NCBI GenBank assembly: GCA_011049745.1
Contig: DRHE01000428.1
Location: 1-5,511, forward strand
Direction: 5' to 3'
Length of the DNA stretch: 5,511 nucleotides
Source: Spirochaetales bacterium
GTDB lineage: Bacteria > Spirochaetota > Spirochaetia > SZUA-6 > DRHE01
Shown here: positions 1 to 5,511 of the stretch, in pieces
Layout of the letters: every line of letters starts with the position of its first letter
Numbering within the stretch: position 1 is the stretch's first letter
Translations under genes and position numbers: made by a program
Notes under the pieces: generated by a model
The model's input: only the letters and a program-made list of their open reading frames with translations
The model's database searches: none
Told to the model about the DNA's origin: nothing

Positions 1-89
1 CTTGACCTTTTTGAGTAGAGTGCCAGCCCGGCGAACAGGATCAGGATAAGACAGATCAGTATAATAGCAATTCCCGCCAACTTTTCCAT
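1..89 (-). CDS. Possible small single-helix membrane protein, N-terminal part (partial)
   Basis: An open frame of about 29 codons runs from an ATG at 89-87 off the left edge. It reads MEKLAGIAIILICLIL, then continues hydrophobic through about residue 26 (ILFAGLALY) and turns basic (SKRS). This looks like one membrane helix with short charged flanks. It begins 36 nt after the stop of the RdhA-family gene, on the same strand and in the same frame. Only a weak ribosome site is visible (AAAGATGAG, about 12 nt upstream). By position it could be a small membrane partner, as rdhB is in classical operons, but RdhB usually has about three helices and only one is visible, so I assign no function. It could also be a longer membrane protein, or chance open frame. 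Confidence 0.35.
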   Translation of the reverse strand, partial: MEKLAGIAIILICLILILFAGLALYSKRS

Positions 90-125
90 CCGGCGAAACA
101 GCTCATCTTTAGCGGCTACATAATA

Positions 126-1475
126 TTAAAAATAGAACTCGCTGTGTGATCCGGGCTTCCGGCCATAAAACAGATCATCCAGCCATAATAGAGCTCTGCG
201 CGCGAAACCTGAATGTTCAACAAGTTTTCTAACCACAGTCGCTGAATAGAGCGGGCCATGGGAGTAAGGACAGACGGCCATACATCTGCCGCAATCCGTT
301 CCTATAATATTCCAGTATTTGAAACAGGCATCCGCGTCAATCCGCCAACGCAGGGCTCCCTGGTATTCCCGCCGGTCATCTGTGGGGATGGCCCCTGCAG
401 GACAGGAATCAGCACATTTCATACAAAAAGTACAGAAGTCTATAACTGAGGCTGCAGGAATATAATTATCAGGAATAAGCTCCATATCTGTAGTAACCAC
501 AGCTATTCTTACCCTTGGCCCCAGATCCGGTGTAATCAGAAAACCCAAACGCCCAATCTCTCCCAATCCGGCGTCACGGGCAACGAGGGGGCAGATAACC
601 CGGTAATTTCCATTAATATGAGCCCGGGCTGAATAACCGAGGGTGCGGACAAAATTTGTCAGCTGCAGTGCAATATGGGCTGCATTCGCATATTCACGCG
701 CCGATTCCATCACCGTTCCCGGGCCGGGGCTCTGCTGGATCATCTCGTTCCTCATCTCTACGGTAAAGGCAATTGCATATCTATGAGCAAGAGTTATGGG
801 CGCGCCATACTGCCCGGCGCCGCGTCCGATATGGGAGTAAAGATGATAACTTTTCAGCTCTGCTATACCCGCGTGGCGAGCTCCGTAAAAAAGCGGCAGC
901 TTCTTCACCCATCTGGTGAGCTCTTCCCCTGATAGTCCTGACACTGCATTTTTAAGCTCCTCCACTTCTTTTCTATCTCCCCCGTCAACCTTATCTTTCA
1001 GCTCTTCGGTGAACTGAAAGCTGGCCATAGCAGCGGCCGAAGTCAGGGGAGTTGCTCTTTTCGCTTCCACAGACAGCAGACCGGGAAGCAGGCGGACTTT
1101 ATCATCAGCCTCTTCAGCCTCAGGATGGCGTTTATAATAATCCCTGTACCGGCTGCTGCCCGGTTCAAGCCGGAAACGGGAGAATGGTATATCCCTCTCG
1201 TCGAAGCGTTCGGCCGGAGCCTCTTTTTTAACGGAAATCCGACTTATGGGCAGGCATAGCAGAATCAGGATTACCAGAATAATTAGAGCAGTGAGGGCAA
1301 GAAAAACCAGTTCTGCCGCTATTGGCAGGAAGGGGAAGATAAAAAAGGGGAGTATCACTACAGCTGCGGCAATCGCAGCCCGTTTTGCACCATTCTTTTC
1401 TCTAACCTGTAAAGCTTTTGAGATAAAAGAGAGGAATACCAGAAATAGCAAAATTCCAACGAGTACAGATATCAT
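126..1475 (-). CDS. Membrane-anchored reductive dehalogenase (RdhA)-family iron-sulfur protein
   Basis: Predicted corrinoid- and Fe-S-dependent reductase of the RdhA family, which removes halogens from organic halides in characterised members; substrate unknown here. Numbering counts from the TTG at 1496. Residues 8-27, about 41-58 and 63-84 are hydrophobic helices. The catalytic region (about 100-456) contains YAIAFTVEM (240-248), VRTLGY (283-288), GLGEIGRLGFLITPDLGPR (310-328) and VVTTDMEL (333-340). Two ferredoxin-type clusters follow: C355-x2-C358-x2-C361-x3-C365-P and C391-x10-C402-x2-C405-x3-C409-P, the RdhA pattern. No twin-arginine signal exists, and a basic loop at 31-39 with basic residues after helix 3 predicts a cytoplasmic catalytic domain. 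The start is uncertain: TTG 1496, GTG 1493 and ATG 1475 are all possible and none has a strong ribosome site. I chose the ATG (449 residues), which leaves the first helix intact. The gene directly follows yejF and is probably co-transcribed. Epoxyqueuosine reductase (QueG) is related, but the membrane helices and paired motifs favour RdhA. The corrinoid and catalytic residues cannot be confirmed by eye. Confidence 0.82.
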   Translation of the reverse strand: MISVLVGILLFLVFLSFISKALQVREKNGAKRAAIAAAVVILPFFIFPFLPIAAELVFLALTALIILVILILLCLPISRISVKKEAPAERFDERDIPFSRFRLEPGSSRYRDYYKRHPEAEEADDKVRLLPGLLSVEAKRATPLTSAAAMASFQFTEELKDKVDGGDRKEVEELKNAVSGLSGEELTRWVKKLPLFYGARHAGIAELKSYHLYSHIGRGAGQYGAPITLAHRYAIAFTVEMRNEMIQQSPGPGTVMESAREYANAAHIALQLTNFVRTLGYSARAHINGNYRVICPLVARDAGLGEIGRLGFLITPDLGPRVRIAVVTTDMELIPDNYIPAASVIDFCTFCMKCADSCPAGAIPTDDRREYQGALRWRIDADACFKYWNIIGTDCGRCMAVCPYSHGPLYSATVVRKLVEHSGFARRALLWLDDLFYGRKPGSHSEFYF

Positions 1476-1480
1476 ATCGA

Positions 1481-1493
1481 GTGGATAATCCAC
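1481..1493. repeat. 13-bp inverted repeat at the yejF / RdhA-family gene junction
   Basis: The sequence GTGGATAATCCAC is a perfect inverted repeat with 6-base arms around one central base. It lies a few bases after the yejF stop and between the three candidate start codons of the next gene (it contains the GTG candidate). As RNA it could form only a weak hairpin, because some pairs must open to make a loop. It could slightly affect initiation or be a small operator, or be coincidence. Confidence 0.4.
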
Positions 1494-1496
1494 CAA

Positions 1497-3101
1497 TCAA
1501 TACTTAAAGGCATTTGCCAGCAGTTCTTTTGTGTAAGAATGTTTAGGATTTTTAAAAATATCCTGTGCACTTCCGGCTTCGACAATTTTCCCATTACGCA
1601 TTATCACCAGATCATGACACAGGCTTTTCACAACCTTGAGATCATGGCTGATGAATATATAACTGAGATTATATTTAACCTGCAGCCGTTTTAACAATTC
1701 AATTACCTGAAATTGAATTGTCCGATCAAGTGAAGAGGTGGGCTCATCGAGCACAATGATTTGAGGTTTCAATACCAGGGCACGCGCAAGCGCAATGCGC
1801 TGCCGCTGGCCGCCGGAAAATTCATTCGGAAAACGATGCCGGTGCCCGGGCTCCAGCCCCACCTCACGCATTGTGTCAATTACCAGTTTTTCCCGGCTCT
1901 GCTGATCGCCGATTTTGTGAATCTTAAGGCCCTCGCCGATAATCTGCTCAACAGACATGCGTGGGCTCAGGCTGCCGTAAGGGTCCTGAAAAATCACCTG
2001 CATCTGGAGCCTCAAGGGCCGGATCTTTTCGGGCTTCAGATTATGAAGAGGCTGCCCTTTAAACCAGATATCGCCTTTACTCTTTTGAAGGCACAGGATA
2101 GCCTTGCCCAGGGTTGTCTTTCCTGAGCCGCTCTCTCCAACCACCCCTAATGTCCGGCCTTTTTTCAGGTTAAGTGTTATTCCATCTACGGCTTTGACGT
2201 AGTCTTTTGTGAGTCTCAAAATACCCCGCTGAATCGGGAACCAAACCTTTAAATTCTGCAATTTAAGTATCGACTCAATATTTGGATCAGATTCAGGCGG
2301 TTCATCACCTGGTTCTGCAGCCAACAAAAGCCTGGTGTAGGCATGCTTCGGCCTTTTAAAAATCTTCCGGACGCTTTCTGTTTCTACTAATTTACCCTGG
2401 TGCATTACCGCCACACGATCAGATATCCGGCGCACAATACCCAGATCATGGGTTATGAACAGAACAGCCATTTTGAATTCCCGCTGAAGCGACTCGATCA
2501 GATTGAGAATTTGGGCCTGTATTGTGACATCTAAGGCAGTTGTAGGCTCATCGGCAATTAGAAGTTTCGGTTCATTGGCCAATGCCATTGCTATCATTAC
2601 TCTCTGGCGCTCACCCCCGGATAATTGATGGGGAAAAGATTTCAATTTGTTTTCGGGATCTCGCATCCCCACTTTCTTAAGCCATTCCAGGGCAATAGGA
2701 GTCGCTTTGCCTGGTGAAAGACCTTTATGCAGAAAGAGGGTTTCGTTTAATTGCTTTTCTATTGTATGCAGAGGATTTAACGAGGACATCGGCTCCTGGA
2801 AAATCATGCTTATCTCGTTGCCTCTGATTCTTCTCAATTCCGGCACATCCATGGTAAGGATGTTTCTTCCCTCAAACAGGATCTCTCCTTCCGGGTAAGC
2901 AATCCAGTTTTCAGAAAACAATCGCAAAATGGCTTGAGCCGTTACTGTCTTTCCTGAGCCGCTCTCCCCAACCAGGGCCAGGGTTTCATTTTCCTGAATA
3001 TCCAAATCTATGCCATGAACAACCCGATCAATTTTGTCCCCCTTCTTGAAACCTATGTGCAGATTATGAAGTGCAAGCAACGGCCTTTTCTTTGATTCCA
3101 T
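1497..3101 (-). CDS. yejF: Microcin C/oligopeptide ABC transporter ATP-binding protein YejF (tandem ATPase)
   Basis: Cytoplasmic ATPase that powers the YejBE channel. Two nucleotide-binding domains are fused in one 534-residue chain (E. coli YejF is about 529), so no separate OppD/OppF pair is needed. Domain 1: Walker A GESGSGKT 45-52, Q-loop Q102, signature LSGGERQ 160-166, Walker B LLIADEP 180-186, switch H218. Domain 2: Walker A 322-329, Q-loop Q372, signature FSGGQRQ 428-434, Walker B IIVLDEP 448-454, switch H486. Each domain ends with the peptide-transporter motif PKHxYT (251-256 and 519-524). All catalytic residues are intact in both halves, so both ATP sites should be active. The ATG overlaps the yejE stop (TAATG) and has a good ribosome site, AAGGG, 7 nt upstream, consistent with translational coupling. 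Its TGA stop (1499-1497) directly abuts the next gene's longest frame. Confidence 0.97.
   Translation of the reverse strand: MESKKRPLLALHNLHIGFKKGDKIDRVVHGIDLDIQENETLALVGESGSGKTVTAQAILRLFSENWIAYPEGEILFEGRNILTMDVPELRRIRGNEISMIFQEPMSSLNPLHTIEKQLNETLFLHKGLSPGKATPIALEWLKKVGMRDPENKLKSFPHQLSGGERQRVMIAMALANEPKLLIADEPTTALDVTIQAQILNLIESLQREFKMAVLFITHDLGIVRRISDRVAVMHQGKLVETESVRKIFKRPKHAYTRLLLAAEPGDEPPESDPNIESILKLQNLKVWFPIQRGILRLTKDYVKAVDGITLNLKKGRTLGVVGESGSGKTTLGKAILCLQKSKGDIWFKGQPLHNLKPEKIRPLRLQMQVIFQDPYGSLSPRMSVEQIIGEGLKIHKIGDQQSREKLVIDTMREVGLEPGHRHRFPNEFSGGQRQRIALARALVLKPQIIVLDEPTSSLDRTIQFQVIELLKRLQVKYNLSYIFISHDLKVVKSLCHDLVIMRNGKIVEAGSAQDIFKNPKHSYTKELLANAFKY
2115..2143. repeat. Direct repeat within yejF, copy 2 (Walker A of domain 2)
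   Basis: Second copy of the 29-base repeat, 28 of 29 bases identical to 2946-2974 and 831 bases from it in the same orientation. It encodes the Walker A loop of the second ATPase domain. It is part of the coding sequence and not a mobile element. Confidence 0.55.
2946..2974. repeat. Direct repeat within yejF, copy 1 (Walker A of domain 1)
   Basis: This 29-base stretch matches 2115-2143 with a single mismatch. It encodes the VGESGSGKT phosphate-binding loop of the first ATPase domain. Nearly identical codon choice in the two halves goes beyond the protein identity and could reflect internal gene conversion or simply a shared codon preference. Confidence 0.55.
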
Positions 3102-4129
3102 TAGTACGCCCTTCGAGGATCAAGAGCATCCCGCACTGCTTCACCGATAAATACCAACAGGGTCAGCATTCCGGCAAGAACCATAAAGGCCGAGATGCCC
3201 AGCCAGGGAGCTTGTAGATTAGCTTTGCCCTGGGCTAAAAGCTCTCCCAGGGAGGGCGAGCCTACGGGCAGACCAAAGCCCAAAAAATCCAAAGAGGTCA
3301 AAGTTGTAACAGAGCCCCCCAGAATGAACGGCATAAAGGTTAAGGTTGCAATCATGGCATTGGGAAGGATATGACGGAACATAATGCGGCTGTTTCTCAT
3401 ACCCAGGGCTCTGGCTGCCTGAACATATTCGAAATTCCTGCCTCGCAAGAATTCCGCCCGCACAACACCTACCAGGCTCATCCAGCCGAACAACAGAGTA
3501 ATGCCAAGCAACCACCAGAAATTCGGCTGCACTACGCTGGCCAAAATAATAAGCAGGAATAAAGTGGGCATTCCTGACCAGACTTCGATAAAACGCTGTC
3601 CAATAATGTCAATACGCCCGCCATAGTATCCCTGGATCGCGCCGGCTGTAACACCAATAACAGATGAAAGAATAGTAAGGGTTAAACCGAACAAAATCGA
3701 AATTCTGAAGCCGTAAATCAACCTGGCCAGGACATCCCGCCCCTTATCATCCGTTCCCAGCCAATTCTCCTTAGACGGAGGCGACGGCGCAGGGCTGGGC
3801 AAATCGTATTTAATGGTATCATAATTGAACCGGATGGCAGGCCATACAGTCCAACCATTGTTTTTGATAAGATCACTAACATAGGGATCCCTGTAATCGG
3901 CAGCGGTTTCAAACTCCCCGCCGAATTCCAATTCAGAATATTCTACCAGCACCGGAAAAAATGATTTACCGTCATAGCGAATGAAAAGGGGCACATCATT
4001 GGCAATTACCTCAGCAAACAGACTTAAAACAAAAAGACTCAAGAATATCCAGAGCGACCAGAAACCGCGCCGGTTGGCTTTAAATCTTTTCCACCGCTCC
4101 TGATTCAGTTTGCTTAACTCTCTCTTCAT
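3101..4129 (-). CDS. yejE: Microcin C/oligopeptide ABC transporter permease YejE
   Basis: Second inner-membrane permease of the Yej importer, OppC/DppC class. Numbering here counts from the upstream TTG at 4150; subtract 7 for the ATG start chosen. One helix at about 31-50 is followed by a periplasmic segment containing RYDG and NNGW. The permease core begins at LGTDDKGRDVLARLIYG (131-147), with further helices near 150-172, 193-207, 212-230, 265-290 and 318-337. The EAA loop is at 241-265 (AARALG...FRHILPNA), and the protein ends DALDPRRAY. Blocks such as GQRFIEVWSGMPTLFL and QPNFWWLL are YejE hallmarks. I chose the ATG at 4129-4127 over the TTG at 4150: it gives 342 residues against about 341 in E. 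coli, aligns with the E. coli N-terminus (LSKLNQERW against LSPVNQARW), sits 7 nt after the yejB stop, and has a GAGATGAG element 6 nt upstream. The stop TAA overlaps the yejF start by one base. Confidence 0.97.
   Translation of the reverse strand: MKRELSKLNQERWKRFKANRRGFWSLWIFLSLFVLSLFAEVIANDVPLFIRYDGKSFFPVLVEYSELEFGGEFETAADYRDPYVSDLIKNNGWTVWPAIRFNYDTIKYDLPSPAPSPPSKENWLGTDDKGRDVLARLIYGFRISILFGLTLTILSSVIGVTAGAIQGYYGGRIDIIGQRFIEVWSGMPTLFLLIILASVVQPNFWWLLGITLLFGWMSLVGVVRAEFLRGRNFEYVQAARALGMRNSRIMFRHILPNAMIATLTFMPFILGGSVTTLTSLDFLGFGLPVGSPSLGELLAQGKANLQAPWLGISAFMVLAGMLTLLVFIGEAVRDALDPRRAY
3109..3113 (-). promoter_or_regulatory. Ribosome binding site of yejF
   Basis: AAGGG on the minus strand ends 7 nt before the yejF ATG and lies inside the last codons of yejE. 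It is the clearest Shine-Dalgarno site in the window. Combined with the TAATG stop-start overlap, it suggests translational coupling of yejF to yejE. Confidence 0.6.
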
Positions 4130-4135
4130 TCGTTT

Positions 4136-4143
4136 CTCATCTC
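4136..4143 (-). promoter_or_regulatory. Candidate ribosome binding site deciding the yejE start
   Basis: GAGATGAG on the minus strand overlaps the yejB stop codon and ends 6 nt before the ATG at 4129-4127. The alternative TTG at 4150-4148 has no comparable purine-rich element upstream. The site is moderate in strength but supports the ATG start. Confidence 0.45.
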
Positions 4144-5225
4144 GATTCAAAATCTATTCTTGGATCCACTAAGGTGTAGGTAAAGTCGCTTATCAACCCT
4201 AAGATCAATCCCAGCAGGGTAAACATATAAAGGGTTCCGAATATTACCGGATAATCGCGCTGCATAACCGCTTCGAATCCCAAAAGCCCCAAACCCTCTA
4301 AAGAAAAAATAACCTCTATGAGCAGAGAACCGGTAAAAAACATACTTATAAAGGCAGCGGGGAATCCTGCAATAATCAACATCATGGCATTGCGGAAGAC
4401 ATGCCTGAAAAGAATATGCTTCTCCTGCAGCCCTTTGGCACGCGCAGTCATTACGTATTGTTTGTTTATCTCATCCAGAAAGGAATTCTTGGTTAGCATG
4501 GTAAGGGTGGCAAAGCCGCCTATTACCATGGCCAACACGGGTAATGTAAGATGCCAGAAATAATCCAGGATTTTCTGTAAAATATTGAGCTCAGCAAAAT
4601 TAATGGATACCAGGCCTCTTAGAGGAAAGAGGTCTAAATATGAGCCTCCCGCCAGGAAAATAATTAAAACAATGGCAAACAAGAAGGTGGGAATTGCATT
4701 CCCTAAAATTATTATAGTACTGGTCCAGATATCAAAGCGGCTTCCGTGAGTGACCGCTTTTCTTATGCCCATAGGAATGGAAACCAGATAGATAATCATG
4801 GTGCTCCATAATCCTATGGACATGGAAACTGGCAGGCGCTCGATAATGAGCCCGACAACGGTGCGGCCCCTAAACAGGCTCTCTCCGAAGTCGAAGACAA
4901 TGTAACGCCTCAGCATATCCAGGTAGCGAACATGCAGGGGCCTGTCAAAGCCAAAACGACGCTTGATCTCCTCGATCACCTCCGGGTCCAAACCCCTGGC
5001 GCCCCTGTAGGCAGAGACTTTTTTATCAATATCCTGACTTACCTCCTGCTGCCCCGCGCCGGAGATTCGCTCCATTACCATGTTCGAACCTATGCCGCTC
5101 ATCTCCGCCACCATCTGATCGACCGGGCCGCCAGGCGCTATCTGCACTATGAAAAAATTAATGGTGATTATTGCTAGTAGAGTGGGAATAATCAGAAGCA
5201 GGCGCCGGACAATATAGGCAGTCAT
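4137..5225 (-). CDS. yejB: Microcin C/oligopeptide ABC transporter permease YejB
   Basis: Inner-membrane permease that pairs with YejE to form the channel of the YejABEF peptide importer. At 362 residues it is close to E. coli YejB (about 364). It starts with the typical [15 protein letters not shown]-terminus of OppB/DppB-class permeases. Likely membrane helices lie near residues 9-30, 132-152, 166-192, 224-245, 282-306 and 331-352, with a large periplasmic segment between the first two. The EAA loop that docks on the ATPase is at about 256-280 (ARAKG at 261-265, then FRHVFRNA). It reads HVFRNA where most permeases have HxLPNA; this is how YejB reads in E. coli and is diagnostic. The C-terminus [10 protein letters not shown] is also YejB-like. 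The ATG (5225-5223) is the only well-placed start, although the ribosome site is weak: an AGGA at the yejA stop lies 14 nt upstream. It stops with TGA at 4139-4137, next to or overlapping the start of yejE. Confidence 0.97.
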   Translation of the reverse strand: MTAYIVRRLLLIIPTLLAIITINFFIVQIAPGGPVDQMVAEMSGIGSNMVMERISGAGQQEVSQDIDKKVSAYRGARGLDPEVIEEIKRRFGFDRPLHVRYLDMLRRYIVFDFGESLFRGRTVVGLIIERLPVSMSIGLWSTMIIYLVSIPMGIRKAVTHGSRFDIWTSTIIILGNAIPTFLFAIVLIIFLAGGSYLDLFPLRGLVSINFAELNILQKILDYFWHLTLPVLAMVIGGFATLTMLTKNSFLDEINKQYVMTARAKGLQEKHILFRHVFRNAMMLIIAGFPAAFISMFFTGSLLIEVIFSLEGLGLLGFEAVMQRDYPVIFGTLYMFTLLGLILGLISDFTYTLVDPRIDFESR

Positions 5226-5241
5226 TGGTAAAGCTTAAATC

Positions 5242-5511
5242 CTACTCTCCTTTCCGTTTCGCGAGGTTTTTCTCTTTGTTTTTATCGATCCACCAGGTGT
5301 CTGTACCCAGGGCATACCTGGGACGCACGGCCGGTTTGGAGAACTTGTTCCAGTAGGCAACCCGAAACCTGCTGATGTGCCACTGAGGAATAACGTAGTG
5401 GTTCCAGGTCAGAACGCGGTCTAAGGCGCGGCCGTAGTGGAGCAGGGCTTGTTCGTTATTCTGGTTGGCTACGATACCATCGATCAGCCTATCCACAGCC
5501 TCATCCTGCAC
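5242..5511 (-). CDS. yejA: YejA-type periplasmic peptide-binding protein, C-terminal 89-90 residues (partial)
   Basis: This is the C-terminal tail of a family 5 (SBP_bac_5) extracellular solute-binding protein, the periplasmic component of the YejABEF importer. The frame is open to the window edge, so the first visible codon (GTG, 5511-5509) is an internal valine and not a start; most of a roughly 600-residue protein lies outside. Seen in the sequence: a RALDRVLTWNHYVIPQWH block, then RVAYWNKF, PAVRPRYALG and TDTWW, which I recognise as the conserved C-terminus of YejA. The last residues are lysine-rich and end at a TAG (5244-5242). The gene ends 16 nt before yejB in the usual yejA-B-E-F order. 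In known systems YejA delivers oligopeptides, microcin C-like peptides or muropeptides to the YejBE channel; which ligand applies here cannot be read from this fragment. Confidence 0.9.
   Translation of the reverse strand: MQDEAVDRLIDGIVANQNNEQALLHYGRALDRVLTWNHYVIPQWHISRFRVAYWNKFSKPAVRPRYALGTDTWWIDKNKEKNLAKRKGE

Noticed and set aside
116..121. Minimal ATG-TAG start-stop just after the reductase stop
   Set aside because: A start followed immediately by a stop occurs easily by chance, and no ribosome site precedes it.
1..130. Rho-independent terminator after the reductase gene
   Set aside because: No GC-rich hairpin followed by a T-run was found on the minus strand, and a further open frame follows, so the operon may continue.
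258..1488. Plus-strand open frames at 258-449, 675-932 and 1246-1488
   Set aside because: They lie antisense within the RdhA-family gene, whose frame has clear family motifs. Their translations show no recognisable domains.
126..1496. Epoxyqueuosine reductase (QueG) as the identity of the Fe-S protein
   Set aside because: QueG is a soluble cytoplasmic tRNA-modification enzyme without N-terminal helices. The 450-residue size, membrane anchor, LITPDLGPR block and cluster spacing fit RdhA better, although the families are related.
1497..3101. yejF as a fused OppD/OppF or the glutathione importer GsiA
   Set aside because: Tandem ATPases also occur in GsiA-type systems, but the neighbours are clearly YejB and YejE and the length fits YejF.
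3219..3515. Minus-strand open frame of 98 codons (and another at 3718-3912)
   Set aside because: Both overlap yejE in another frame; yejE is unmistakable and the alternative translations have no family features.
4932..5177. Plus-strand open frames inside yejB (4318-4563, 4932-5177) and inside yejF (1761-2126, 2647-2898)
   Set aside because: Antisense shadows of strongly conserved transporter genes, with no ribosome sites or domains of their own.

Overview
The window is a single minus-strand gene cluster, read from high to low coordinates, with almost no non-coding DNA. In transcription order it holds: the 3' end of a yejA-type peptide-binding protein (runs off the right edge), yejB, yejE, yejF, an integral-membrane member of the reductive dehalogenase (RdhA) family, and the first codons of a possible single-helix membrane protein that runs off the left edge. 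No RNA gene, insertion sequence, CRISPR array, promoter or convincing rho-independent terminator was seen. The operon promoter should lie upstream of yejA, beyond position 5511.

Region by region: 5242-5511 is the YejA C-terminus. 3101-5225 encodes the two inner-membrane permeases, YejB and YejE. 1497-3101 encodes the double-ATPase YejF. Together these form the YejABEF ABC importer, which in characterised bacteria takes up oligopeptides, microcin C-type peptide antibiotics and, in some alphaproteobacteria, cell-wall muropeptides. Gene order, protein lengths and motifs match the E. coli system closely. Junctions are tight: 16 nt between yejA and yejB, 7 nt (or a 14-nt overlap, depending on the start) between yejB and yejE, and a 1-nt TAATG overlap between yejE and yejF. 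The next gene follows the yejF stop with no more than about 21 nt between them.

The unusual part is 126-1475/1496. It encodes a protein with about three N-terminal membrane helices fused to a catalytic domain with two ferredoxin-type 4Fe-4S motifs and the GLGE-x-GR/LITP signature of the corrinoid-dependent reductive dehalogenase family. There is no twin-arginine signal. Charge distribution suggests the catalytic domain stays on the cytoplasmic face, unlike classical respiratory RdhA enzymes. Its position as the apparent last large gene of a peptide-importer operon is the main point of interest; the substrate is unknown.

Organism: the Yej system implies a Gram-negative (diderm) bacterium. A corrinoid/Fe-S reductase suggests an anaerobe or facultative anaerobe, for example Desulfobacterota or Spirochaetota. 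This is inference, and nothing in the window fixes the lineage.
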